A stretch of 37,850 nucleotides of DNA. Source: Burkholderiales bacterium (GTDB lineage Bacteria; Pseudomonadota; Gammaproteobacteria; Burkholderiales; Burkholderiaceae_C). Every line of letters begins with the position of its first letter. The stretch's first letter is position 1. A program made the position numbers and the translations under genes. The DNA is taken from NCBI GenBank assembly GCA_005789825.1, contig SXWY01000076.1, positions 1 through 37,850 of the forward strand. The letters run 5' to 3'. The notes under the pieces are model-generated. The model did not search any database, was not told the DNA's origin, and saw only the letters and a program-made list of their open reading frames with translations. This document shows, one piece after another, positions 7,743 to 15,723 of this stretch.

Positions 7743-8465
7743 TCAACGGTAAGACAGCAAGCGCATGCGCATGGTGCCGCCTTGGAATAATTTCGCGGTG
7801 GTGGGTTCGTCCCGCTCGACCTGTGCCAAACCGACGCCGGGGCAAAACCATTCACGCGACACGATAGGCGTGGGTTTGTAAGCAAATGCATCGTCGTTCC
7901 ACAGCATGATTTCCATGCTGCCATCTACACGCACGCAATGCTCAAAGTTGCCAGCAGGTGTTTGTAGGGCTGCGTCCATGTCAACCACCTTGAACACCAT
8001 GGGCAGGTCTTTGTATTTGTTCAAGTAGCGGAATTCCGCTGGCTTTTCATTGCGTCTGCGCAAAAAATACGGCACGGTGGTGTTGGTCCAAGTGCTGCCA
8101 ACTGCCAAGCCAGCAGGCAAAACCGTGCGTGCTTCGATGTCCATCACCGCCTGTTCTTTCGTCGGCGATTTCAAAGCCACACGGTGAATACCCGTGTTGT
8201 CGGTGACCAACCAATACTCATGGCCGTTGTTGCTGCGTCTGACCCAGGCTTGGCTGCCGTCGCTCAACTGGGCGCTTCCCAGGTTGCGGATCTCCAATGT
8301 GTGGCTGGTGGTTTTGGCATCTGGCGCGTCATATACCGTTTCAATTTGGTAGGTCCATTGTTTGCCAGCAGCCAAGGGAAACAGTGGATTGTCCTTGGCG
8401 GGTTGGTCGCACGCCGACAAGCAGAGCAAGGCGAATGCGCCTATGAAAGAAATGCGCAGACTCAT
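7743..8465 (-). CDS. Putative lipoprotein of unknown function
   Basis: This protein has 240 residues with a lipoprotein signal: hydrophobic N-terminus, lipobox LSAC and lipidated cysteine C19. The mature part opens with NPLFPLAAGKQWTYQIE, a phrase seen in many bacterial lipoproteins with a beta-rich fold, and has no recognisable catalytic motif. It is the last of four genes transcribed together with the TolQ/TolR-like pair; its ATG overlaps the stop of the preceding gene (ATGA). A role as outer-membrane or periplasmic partner of that complex is inferred from position only. Confidence 0.8.
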   Translation of the reverse strand: MSLRISFIGAFALLCLSACDQPAKDNPLFPLAAGKQWTYQIETVYDAPDAKTTSHTLEIRNLGSAQLSDGSQAWVRRSNNGHEYWLVTDNTGIHRVALKSPTKEQAVMDIEARTVLPAGLAVGSTWTNTTVPYFLRRRNEKPAEFRYLNKYKDLPMVFKVVDMDAALQTPAGNFEHCVRVDGSMEIMLWNDDAFAYKPTPIVSREWFCPGVGLAQVERDEPTTAKLFQGGTMRMRLLSYR

Positions 8466-8959
8466 TTTTCAGGCACCTGTGGCGTGGGCAAATCCATGAT
8501 CTTGACTTCTTGCTCGTCGCTGCCGGGGTTGAGCCAACTGACCGCTTTGCCATTGCCCGGTTTGACTTCTGCAGTCCCCATTTGTGGCACACCTTCACGG
8601 CCTTTGCGCATGCCATCGGAAATTTGCTCGTGCAGCGTGCGGGTGTATGGCAAACGGTAAGCACGGGGTTGCAAAAAGCTTTTGCCTTCTTCAATGGGTG
8701 TGACCCACATGTACAAAGCGCCAGGGAATTTGGCACGCGGTTCGTCGATCAACGCAGCAAGCATGACAAACCGTTCAGGTAACGCGTCTGTGCTGGGTAT
8801 GCCCAGCAAGCTGTGCACCGATGAATAACCATAAAAGTAAAAACCACTGACTGCAACGGCGAGCAGTCCTTTGAGCCAGCGAGGCCAGCGCGAGTAAACC
8901 AGGGCCAATGCAAGCAGTAATGCGACGAGTGCAAACACAATGATGAGGGTCAGCGTCAT
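8462..8959 (-). CDS. Membrane-anchored protein of unknown function
   Basis: This protein has 165 residues with two close hydrophobic segments at the N-terminus (about 3-23 and 30-52, separated by YSRWPRWLKG), then a soluble region of about 110 residues. I do not recognise the family. The soluble part includes MWVTPIEEGKSFLQPRAYRLPY, and the protein ends with a short proline-rich tail. The gene starts one base after the TolR-like stop (TAACATG) and ends in an ATGA overlap with the lipoprotein, so it is clearly translationally linked to both. It may be an accessory subunit of the proton-channel complex (inference). Confidence 0.78.
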   Translation of the reverse strand: MTLTLIIVFALVALLLALALVYSRWPRWLKGLLAVAVSGFYFYGYSSVHSLLGIPSTDALPERFVMLAALIDEPRAKFPGALYMWVTPIEEGKSFLQPRAYRLPYTRTLHEQISDGMRKGREGVPQMGTAEVKPGNGKAVSWLNPGSDEQEVKIMDLPTPQVPEK

Positions 8960-8960
8960 G

Positions 8961-9590
8961 TTAGAAAGACTTCACTAAAGTTTTGGGAATGGTGTTGACA
9001 TTGTCAACGCTACCGTCGGGGGTCACGGTGAAACGCGCCAAAGTGACTTCTTTGCCGCGCCCCTCTAACGTGGCTTGGCCGTAAAAAACGACTTCTGCCT
9101 TGGGATTGACTTTGATGATGGAGATATTGACCTCCACTGGCTGGCCAGCACGCGGGTCACTGCTCTCTATGTCTTTGGTTTCGTAGTAGTGGGCGTTGGC
9201 CACGTATTCACCCGGCACGATGCTGCGAATCGTGACAACTTCTTGGCGCAAGGGGTTGATGACTTTGCGACCATTGACCAAGATGGTGTTGTTGGAGGTG
9301 CCACGGTCATCTCGGTCCAAATACATCAAATCCACTTCGCGGTTGCGGAACCAAGCGCTTTCCCCGGAAGGGCCTTGCACCCACAAATCCAAATCGTTTG
9401 GGTCCATGTCTGGCCATGACAGCGTGATGATGAATTCTGCTTTCGCTGGAATATCACCTGTTTTGGTGGCTTTGGGATTCATGGCCAGCAAAGCAATGAT
9501 GAAACAAAACACAAAGGCGATCAGCATGTTGAACAACATGTCATAAAAAGGATCAACCTCGGGTTCTCGGGAAAAACGATTTTTGCGCAT
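8961..9590 (-). CDS. TolR/ExbD-like protein with a YfaP/DUF2135-like periplasmic domain
   Basis: This protein has 209 residues. A short cytoplasmic start (RFSREPEVDPFYDM) leads into one transmembrane helix (about 18-37). D17, at the helix mouth, fits the proton-carrying aspartate of TolR/ExbD proteins. Instead of the small TolR/ExbD periplasmic domain, residues 50-205 read as a beta-sandwich: ITLSWPDMDPNDLDLWVQGP resembles the Asp-rich strand of YfaP/DUF2135-type domains, followed by EYVANAHYYETKD. The gene is 15 bases after a TolQ-like gene, the standard pairing for a proton-driven motor. The beta-domain assignment is from memory of the pattern and needs a profile search. The substrate is unknown. 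Confidence 0.75.
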   Translation of the reverse strand: MRKNRFSREPEVDPFYDMLFNMLIAFVFCFIIALLAMNPKATKTGDIPAKAEFIITLSWPDMDPNDLDLWVQGPSGESAWFRNREVDLMYLDRDDRGTSNNTILVNGRKVINPLRQEVVTIRSIVPGEYVANAHYYETKDIESSDPRAGQPVEVNISIIKVNPKAEVVFYGQATLEGRGKEVTLARFTVTPDGSVDNVNTIPKTLVKSF

Positions 9591-9605
9591 GCTGTACCTG
9601 TCGCT

Positions 9606-10292
9606 TCAGCGACCGATGATCATTCCGTGCCGTTGCGCTTGTGCCAGCAATTGGTCGGCAAAACGGTCCATGCGTGTGAGTTGCAATCCCAGCAATATGT
9701 TGCCCACTAAGCCGACCATGGTGGTGAGCAAAGCCACACCCAAGCCAGAGGTGAGGTTGCGCAACAAATCTTGTGCCTGCGTAGGGTCAAAGTTTTGGAT
9801 TTGACCGATTTGCATAGCGAGCACGGAAAAGCCGATGACTTTGCCCAGCAAACCCAGCTTGAGTTGCACGCCATTGACCCACCATGCTGTGGTGTGCGGG
9901 CCATGGGTTTTCTCCATCAGCAAATCCAAAGGCGCGCCGCTGTCTTGCGGATTGGCTGCCAAGGCAGACCAGTACTCACCCGCCCAGCCTTGGGCTTGTA
10001 ACAAACCGCGTGAACCTTGAGAAGCAGCACGATCGAGCAAATCTCTTTGGTGGGCCAGTTCCTTGGAACGCATGCCGCACCACATCGTGGACACCGCAAA
10101 TATCACGATGATGACCAAGGTGATGCCGGTGGGGTCGGAGCTGATCAGCAAATGCCACACGCCTTTGATGCCGAGCAGCCAAGTTGAGAAAATAAACAAG
10201 CCAACCAAAATCAACCATTCAAACCATAACGGCTCTACTTCCCAATGGGGGTTGCTGGCCTTTAGGCGTGTAAAAAAAGATTTCAAAAGCAT
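9606..10292 (-). CDS. MotA/TolQ/ExbB-family proton channel protein
   Basis: This protein has 228 residues with four predicted membrane segments (about 26-46, 56-73, 145-165 and 183-205). The last two carry the family signature: LGLLGKVIGFSVLAMQIG, then a loop, then SGLGVALLTTMVGLVGNIL. Such proteins form a pentameric channel around a TolR/ExbD dimer and turn proton flow into mechanical work on the cell envelope. It is the first gene of a four-gene operon, with AGGTGA immediately before the ATG. It is unlikely to be the housekeeping tolQ or exbB, since no tolA, tolB, pal or tonB is nearby and the partner has a different periplasmic domain. Confidence 0.85.
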   Translation of the reverse strand: MLLKSFFTRLKASNPHWEVEPLWFEWLILVGLFIFSTWLLGIKGVWHLLISSDPTGITLVIIVIFAVSTMWCGMRSKELAHQRDLLDRAASQGSRGLLQAQGWAGEYWSALAANPQDSGAPLDLLMEKTHGPHTTAWWVNGVQLKLGLLGKVIGFSVLAMQIGQIQNFDPTQAQDLLRNLTSGLGVALLTTMVGLVGNILLGLQLTRMDRFADQLLAQAQRHGMIIGR

Positions 10293-10473
10293 TCACCTAT
10301 TGCAAATAGTCGGAAGTAGCCGCTAAAAGACGCAACGGACAGGCGGCGGCAAAAGGGCAGATTGATAATAACCGAGGGAGTTGCGGTGTCGTTTCCTCTA
10401 ATCTATCAGGGTTGATGCCCTCCCTTAAGATGCGATTGTTTTGGGTTGATCTTTTGTTGAAGGATGTGTTGTG
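10293..10473. promoter_or_regulatory. Divergent promoter region between the TolQ-like operon and the beta-propeller gene
   Basis: This is a spacer of 181 bases. GGGTTGAT occurs twice in direct orientation (10409-10416 and 10443-10450), and CTATT-GCA-AATAG forms a small inverted repeat at 10297-10309 next to the TolQ-like start. GAAGGA at 10459-10464 is the probable ribosome binding site of the beta-propeller gene. No clear -35/-10 pair was identified. Confidence 0.35.
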
Positions 10474-11424
10474 ATGAAAAAGTTACATTTCTGCGTTGCT
10501 GCGTTGGTGTTTTGGAGTGTCACGGGTTCGGCCTGTTGGGCCCAGTCGCGAGCTTATGTCACCAGCGAGGGCAGTGGGACTGTGTCTGTGATCGACACGG
10601 CCACCGACACCGTGGTCTCTACCATTGACACAGGTGGCAAACCGCGCGGTTTGACGCTTTGCAAAGGTAGCCAAAAGCTGTTTGTGACAGAACAAAATTC
10701 AGCACAGCTTTGGATGATCGATACCGTCAAAGGCGAGATTGAACAACGGGTGCAATTGGGCGAATCGCCAGAAGCCGTTTATTGCTCGCCAGATGGCAAA
10801 TGGTTGGGAGTGGCCAACGAGGGAAGCAACAGCATCAGTTTCATTGACGTGAAATCCATGAAGCTCAAATTCTCCATTCCGGTGAGTGGCAAAAATCCTG
10901 AACACGGCGTTTTCAGTCCAGACGGCAAGTACATGCTGGTGTCGGCCGAAGAAGCTGATCAGGTCGATTTGATAGATATCCGCAAGCGTCGGCAAATCGG
11001 TTCCATCAAAGTCGGTGAACGGCCCCGTGGCATTGCGTTCACGCCAGACAGTAAGCGCGCATTTGTAGCGGTTGAAAGTGGCAGCATGTTGGTCGCCATT
11101 GATGTTGCCAAACGCGAAGTGGTGGGGAAACAAGCGGTCGGCAAACGCACTGCAGGCGTGATTGTGTCGCCAGATGGCGCGTATGTGTTTGCCAGTAATG
11201 GTGGTGACGCCAACGTGTCCATGGTAGACGCCAAAAGTTTTGAATTGATAGAAAACATCCCTATTGGCCAACGTCCTTGGAACATGGGCTTTAGCGCAGA
11301 TGGCAGCAAGTTGTATGTGGCAGCGGGTCGCAGTGGCGCTGTCAGCGTGATCGATTTGGCCAGTCGAAAAATGGTCTCGGAAATACCTGTCGGTAAATTG
11401 CCCTGGGGTGTCGTGGCACACTAA
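10474..11424 (+). CDS. YVTN-type beta-propeller protein associated with PQQ-dependent catabolism
   Basis: This protein has 316 residues from the ATG at 10474; an adjacent GTG at 10471 is an alternative start. After a signal peptide (cut near CWAQS) it consists of repeated blades of the form VSVIDTATDTVVSTIDTGGKPRG, SPDGKWLGVANEGSNSISFID and so on, ending in IPVGKLPWGVVAH. This matches my recollection of the PQQ-dependent catabolism-associated beta-propeller family, found beside quinoprotein dehydrogenases. The molecular role of that family is not established; it may bind or protect the dehydrogenase or its cytochrome in the periplasm. It is followed closely by a cytochrome b561 gene on the same strand, and the PQQ dehydrogenase is 3 kb away. 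Confidence 0.88.
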   Translation: MKKLHFCVAALVFWSVTGSACWAQSRAYVTSEGSGTVSVIDTATDTVVSTIDTGGKPRGLTLCKGSQKLFVTEQNSAQLWMIDTVKGEIEQRVQLGESPEAVYCSPDGKWLGVANEGSNSISFIDVKSMKLKFSIPVSGKNPEHGVFSPDGKYMLVSAEEADQVDLIDIRKRRQIGSIKVGERPRGIAFTPDSKRAFVAVESGSMLVAIDVAKREVVGKQAVGKRTAGVIVSPDGAYVFASNGGDANVSMVDAKSFELIENIPIGQRPWNMGFSADGSKLYVAAGRSGAVSVIDLASRKMVSEIPVGKLPWGVVAH

Positions 11425-11448
11425 GACAGCTTTGATGTGAAAGACCCT

Positions 11449-12039
11449 ATGGCGCAAGACAACCCATCCGACCCCGCAATACAAGCTTCACCAGCGCCTG
11501 TGCAATACGACCGCATGATGGTGGTGTTGCATTGGGTATTGGCGATAGGGTTGGTATACCAACTGGGTCTGGGTTTGTGGATGGACGAATTGCCCAAAGA
11601 GCCCGTGGGTTATCGCGCCCAGTGGTTCAATTTGCACAAATCTATTGGTTTGTGTTTGGGCATGTTGATTTTGTGGCGTCTGGGTTGGCGAGTCACCCAT
11701 TCTGTGCCGATGGCAGCCAATCCGAGAGGCACTTGGCAACACAAGGCTTCCTCAGTCACGCATTGGGGCATGTACACATGCATGCTGGCCTTACCCATCA
11801 CGGGTTTCGCAGGCTCCAATTTTTCTGCTTACCCAGTGAAATTTTTCGGTGTCGAATTGCCCAAGTTGCTTGACCCAGATCCCGCATGGAAGTCTGTGAT
11901 GTCCGAGTCCCACGAATGGTTGGCTTCGCTTTTCATGATCCTGGTGCTGCTGCATTTTTTGGCGGCGGTTTGGCACGGCTGGGTCAAGCGAGATGGATTG
12001 TTGCGGCGCATGGCTTGGGGTCGTGCCAATATCGATTGA
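11449..12039 (+). CDS. Cytochrome b561-family diheme membrane protein
   Basis: This protein has 196 residues from the ATG at 11449; the track start at GTG 11437 is less likely. Four membrane helices carry histidines suited to bind two b hemes: MMVVLHWVLAIG, NLHKSIGLCLGM, SVTHWGMYTCML and VLLHFLAAVWHGW. Bacterial b561 proteins exchange electrons between the quinone pool and periplasmic carriers. Placed 24 bases after the beta-propeller gene and near several periplasmic oxidoreductases, it may route their electrons to or from the membrane, which is inference. Its stop overlaps the TTG start of the next gene. Confidence 0.88.
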   Translation: MAQDNPSDPAIQASPAPVQYDRMMVVLHWVLAIGLVYQLGLGLWMDELPKEPVGYRAQWFNLHKSIGLCLGMLILWRLGWRVTHSVPMAANPRGTWQHKASSVTHWGMYTCMLALPITGFAGSNFSAYPVKFFGVELPKLLDPDPAWKSVMSESHEWLASLFMILVLLHFLAAVWHGWVKRDGLLRRMAWGRANID

Positions 12040-13265
12040 AAATACTTTTTCTCCACCAAAATTTTCCTGGCCAATTTAAACATCTGGCCCCTGCACTGGC
12101 CCAGCGTGGTCATGAAGTGCATGCGTTGTTGATGGCACAAAGGCCAGGCTATGAGTGGCTGGGCGTGCATGTCCATACCTATTTCCCCAAGCGCGGCAGT
12201 GCACCGAACATCCACCCCTGGTTGGTCGACATGGAAGCCAAAACCATCCGCGCTGAGGCGGTGTTGCGCTGGGCTTTGTCAGCCAAGGAACAAGGGTTTG
12301 TGCCCCAAGCTGTGATTGCCCATCCTTCATGGGGTGAGAGCTTGTTCATCAAACATGTTTGGCCTGACACCCGCCTGGGTTTGTTCTACGAAATGTTTTA
12401 CCAAGCACATGGACAAGATGTGCATTTTGACCCTGAGTTTTCCAAACCGGAGTTGAGTGTTGACAGCCGCTTGCTGATGAAAAACGCGGTCAGTCTGATC
12501 CAAGATGGGTTTGCCGATGCAGCCATTTCTCCCACCCATTGGCAAGCTGCCACCTATGCACCGCACATGCGTGAAAAAATCACGGTGGTGCATGACGGCA
12601 TCGATACCCAGCAGATTCGCCCAGACCCACAAGCGCGCTTGATCTTGGCAGATGGCCGGTCGTGGACTGCCCAAGATGAAGTGGTGACTTTTGTCAGCCG
12701 CAATTTGGAGCCCTATCGTGGCTACCATGTGTTCATGCGTGCGTTGCCCGAATTGCTGCGCTTGCGGCCGCATGCACAGGTGTTGCTGGTGGGTGCGGAC
12801 GGAGTGAGCTATGGTGCCAAACCCCCTGGCCCTGATTCGTGGAAACAGGTGTTTATCAACGAGGTCAAGGGCCAGATTTCACAAGCGGATTGGCAGCGGG
12901 TGCATTTTCTTGGCAGATTAAGTTATCCGCTGTTCTTGACCATGTTGCAAATCAGCCGTGTGCATGTGTATTTGACTTATCCGTTCGTATTGAGTTGGAG
13001 TTTGATCGAAGCCATGAGCAGTGGGTGTGCCATTTTGGCAAGCGACACAGCACCGGTGCGTGAAGCCATCATCGATGGTCAAACCGGTCGTTTGCTACCT
13101 TTTTTTGATGCCCATGCTTGGGCACAAGGCATACACCTGTTGTTGGATCAACCCGAAGAAAGAGCACGCATGGGCGCACTGGCCAGACAACATGCCGTGG
13201 CGCATTACGACTTGCAAACGGTTTGCTTGCCACGCCAGTTGGCATGGGTGGAAGCGCTGAGCTAA
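12036..13265 (+). CDS. Family-4 glycosyltransferase (GT-B fold)
   Basis: This protein has 409 residues. The ORF track extends upstream into the cytochrome gene; the homologous sequence begins at MKILFLHQNFPGQFKHLAP, which here starts with TTG at 12036 overlapping the TGA of the b561 gene. The N-terminal domain opens with the glycine-containing loop typical of GT4 enzymes. The C-terminal nucleotide-sugar domain shows the E-X7-E-type motif region SWSLIEAMSSGCAILASDTAPVREAI, followed by GQTGRLLPF. It should transfer a sugar from a nucleotide donor in the cytoplasm, for a surface polysaccharide or glycolipid. Acceptor and donor are unknown. Why it is coupled to redox genes is unclear. Confidence 0.87.
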   Translation: MKILFLHQNFPGQFKHLAPALAQRGHEVHALLMAQRPGYEWLGVHVHTYFPKRGSAPNIHPWLVDMEAKTIRAEAVLRWALSAKEQGFVPQAVIAHPSWGESLFIKHVWPDTRLGLFYEMFYQAHGQDVHFDPEFSKPELSVDSRLLMKNAVSLIQDGFADAAISPTHWQAATYAPHMREKITVVHDGIDTQQIRPDPQARLILADGRSWTAQDEVVTFVSRNLEPYRGYHVFMRALPELLRLRPHAQVLLVGADGVSYGAKPPGPDSWKQVFINEVKGQISQADWQRVHFLGRLSYPLFLTMLQISRVHVYLTYPFVLSWSLIEAMSSGCAILASDTAPVREAIIDGQTGRLLPFFDAHAWAQGIHLLLDQPEERARMGALARQHAVAHYDLQTVCLPRQLAWVEALS

Positions 13266-13279
13266 GGCTTGCCGCAGAC

Positions 13280-13299
13280 ACCCGCCGAGCATGGCGGGT
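13280..13299. terminator. Hairpin between convergent genes, possible weak terminator
   Basis: ACCCGCC-GAGCAT-GGCGGGT forms a perfect 7-base GC-rich stem with a 6-base loop in the 39-base gap between the convergent glycosyltransferase and dioxygenase-rhodanese genes. There is no U-run on either side, so it may be an incomplete or Rho-assisted stop. Confidence 0.45.
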
Positions 13300-13304
13300 C
13301 AGGC

Positions 13305-15611
13305 TTAAATCACCTTGAAACCATGGGTACCGTCCTTGCGGAGTTGCTCAACCAAGGCTTGTCCTCCATCCAAATAGGCTTGCAAGGCCTGGGCAGAATG
13401 GTCTGACACTTCATGCGGGCGGCGGTAGGTGTCGATTCGGGGGCTGGCCACATAAGACTCGCCTTGTTGTGTGCTGAAACCTTGGGCCATCCAATGGGCG
13501 TTGCCGCCGGGCAACCAATACACCTCAATGCCTGACCTGACCAATGGCTGCAATTCAGCCACTGCATAACGCGATGCCATCCCGTCATCGCAGGTCAGTA
13601 CATAGCGGTTGGCTTTGTGTACCCGGGTGAAATCTTGCGTCAATTGCGAGCGCAACAGCCACCATGCGCCAGGAATATGCTTTTTGACATAGTGGCTGCT
13701 GTCGCCTACATCAATGACCAGGCTCAGGTTGGTGCGGTTGGCCAGCCAAGCTTTGAGCGTTGCTGGATCGACTTCTTTGACAGGCTCGACGGTAGCGGGC
13801 AAATTGGGTGTGGGTATTTCAGTCTCGGTGAACTGCGAAGTTGAAACATCTTTGAGCACATAAGTTTCCCAGCCCATTTGTGCCAGCCATGAAGCGGCCA
13901 TGCAGCCACGCACACCATCGCTGTCATAAACCACCACGCGTGCGCCGCGCACGGCCAGGTAACGGTCGGTTGCATGGACCAACTGTCCACCGGGGGCGCT
14001 GATCGCGCCCGGCAAATGGCCCAGAGCATACTCAGGCGGCGTACGCACATCCAACACAAAGGTGGTGCGATTCGCGTCCGCTTGCATCTGTTGCAACTCT
14101 TGCTTGTCGATGCGTTTGACACCGGCACGAAACAGCAATGCCAACGCCGAAGCCGCAGTTTTTTTTCTGTCCTCTTCGGCGTATTTGCCATAGGTTTGTT
14201 GCGCTTTGGCGGTCAGTTCAAAACCAGCCAATTGCCATCCGATGGTGCCATGGCGCAGGGCACACACTGGGTTGGGAATGCCTGCGTTAATGAGCGATTG
14301 CGCGGCGAGGATGCTGCGGGTGCGCCCGTCGCAACAAACCACAATACGGGTGGTGGCACTCGGTGCCAACGTGCGGGCATGCAACACCAATTCACCGCCA
14401 GGCACATGAACAGCGCCGGGAACTGTCATGGTGTGGTACTGGTCAAACTGTCTCACATCCCACAGCACCATGTCAGCACCGCTGTCCATCAGCGCTTTGA
14501 CTTCTGGGGCAGAAAAAGAAGGGGTTTTGCGTTGTGCCTCGACCCATTCGGCAAACGCTTTGCTGGGCAGGTTCACATCGCTGAACAATTCACCACCAGC
14601 GGCCGCCCAACCCGCCAAACCGTTTTGAAAAATGCGGACATCGCTGTAGCCGATACGCTGAAACAGTTGCGCCGCACGTACCGACAAACCCTCTCCGTTA
14701 TCGAACAACACCAAGGGCGTGTCGCGCCGGGGAATGCGTTGCCAGGCGTCGGTTTCAATCCGGCCCAATGGCAGCTGAATGGCAAACAGGGGATGGCTTT
14801 GTGCATAAGCATGTTCCTCGCGGACATCAACCAATGCCATTTCTTGTTTATCCAGCAACGCCTGTTTGACCTCGGTGTATGTCGACAGCCTGAAACGATG
14901 GTCGGCTGTTGCCGTTGTTGAAACCAAGGGTTCGGCGTCGTGAAGTGGTGTGCGCGCTGTAATGGTTGGTGGGGCTGTGGCAGCAGCAGGCAAAACCGCA
15001 GTCGCTGTGAGTTGCTGCGCCGTATTGGCAATGGGCATGCCAGGTAAATTGGCATAAGCTTGGACAAACACATGGCGCGAACCGTCTTCTCGGTAAAAGT
15101 GTCTGGTTGTCTCGCCAATATTCCCTTGGTAGACCTCGATACATACACAGGCTTGGTCAGGCATTGGATTCCAAACTTTGTGCACGTCACCGATGCGCGG
15201 CGACACCGCTTCAATATCTCCGGGCACCATGTCTATTTGAAAGCCAGCAGGTACCCATCTGCCATCGGACATTTTGCTGAATGGCTGGCAGGATGTCTTG
15301 CCACGCAAAACCCCGCTCAGTCCCCACACGGTATGGTCGTGGATGGGCATGCTTTGAGCGGCGCCGTACACCATGCTCACCACGCTGAAACGCTTAGCGG
15401 GATCTGCGTAAATCAAATAAAGCTGTGGATGGTGAGAATGCGCTTGCGACAATTCCGGGTGCAGCCAATCATCATGGGCCAACAGCGGCACCATCAATTG
15501 CCGTGCTTGCGTCATCAGTTCGTCTTCAGCGGGGGAGAGCTCAACCAACCGGGTCATCTCGGCCAGAAACTGGTGCAGTCTTTGACTCTGGGGCTTGCTA
15601 GCTTCGTACAT
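13305..15611 (-). CDS. Cupin thiol dioxygenase (CDO-like) fused to four rhodanese domains
   Basis: This protein has 768 residues. Residues 1-195 form a cysteine-dioxygenase-like cupin with the three-histidine iron site: H91 and H93 in MPIHDHTVWG and H144 in GDVHKVWN. This adds O2 to a small thiol such as cysteine. Four rhodanese domains follow, at about 245-340, 365-465, 505-590 and 615-715. The second (VCCDGRTRS, C427) and fourth (TCDDGMAS, C674) keep the active cysteine; the first (FDNGEG, D304) and third (YDSDGVRG, D563) have aspartate instead. The layout is that of two tandem rhodaneses, each with one dead and one live half. It should handle sulfane sulfur together with thiol oxidation in the cytoplasm, as no signal peptide is seen. 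The start has only a weak ribosome binding site. The substrate thiol is uncertain. Confidence 0.88.
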   Translation of the reverse strand: MYEASKPQSQRLHQFLAEMTRLVELSPAEDELMTQARQLMVPLLAHDDWLHPELSQAHSHHPQLYLIYADPAKRFSVVSMVYGAAQSMPIHDHTVWGLSGVLRGKTSCQPFSKMSDGRWVPAGFQIDMVPGDIEAVSPRIGDVHKVWNPMPDQACVCIEVYQGNIGETTRHFYREDGSRHVFVQAYANLPGMPIANTAQQLTATAVLPAAATAPPTITARTPLHDAEPLVSTTATADHRFRLSTYTEVKQALLDKQEMALVDVREEHAYAQSHPLFAIQLPLGRIETDAWQRIPRRDTPLVLFDNGEGLSVRAAQLFQRIGYSDVRIFQNGLAGWAAAGGELFSDVNLPSKAFAEWVEAQRKTPSFSAPEVKALMDSGADMVLWDVRQFDQYHTMTVPGAVHVPGGELVLHARTLAPSATTRIVVCCDGRTRSILAAQSLINAGIPNPVCALRHGTIGWQLAGFELTAKAQQTYGKYAEEDRKKTAASALALLFRAGVKRIDKQELQQMQADANRTTFVLDVRTPPEYALGHLPGAISAPGGQLVHATDRYLAVRGARVVVYDSDGVRGCMAASWLAQMGWETYVLKDVSTSQFTETEIPTPNLPATVEPVKEVDPATLKAWLANRTNLSLVIDVGDSSHYVKKHIPGAWWLLRSQLTQDFTRVHKANRYVLTCDDGMASRYAVAELQPLVRSGIEVYWLPGGNAHWMAQGFSTQQGESYVASPRIDTYRRPHEVSDHSAQALQAYLDGGQALVEQLRKDGTHGFKVI

Positions 15612-15723
15612 CTCAGCATATTTTCATGGAAGACTGCGATTGTTCCACAGTCATCCGCTAAGAATAAACCCAAATCCGCTGGCGCTGCATATGCTTGTCG
15701 ACAGACGCTATGCTTGACACACC

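Noticed and set aside
9606-10292. Housekeeping tolQ or exbB
   Set aside because: The neighbours lack tolA, tolB, pal and tonB, and the partner protein has a different periplasmic domain, so only the superfamily was called.
10699-11484. 261-residue minus-strand ORF opposite the beta-propeller gene
   Set aside because: The plus-strand frame has clear propeller repeats and a signal peptide; the minus-strand product is His/Phe/Arg-rich without motifs.
13974-14921. 315-residue plus-strand ORF inside the rhodanese region
   Set aside because: It is antisense to strongly recognisable rhodanese domains, and its composition is typical of an opposite-strand shadow.
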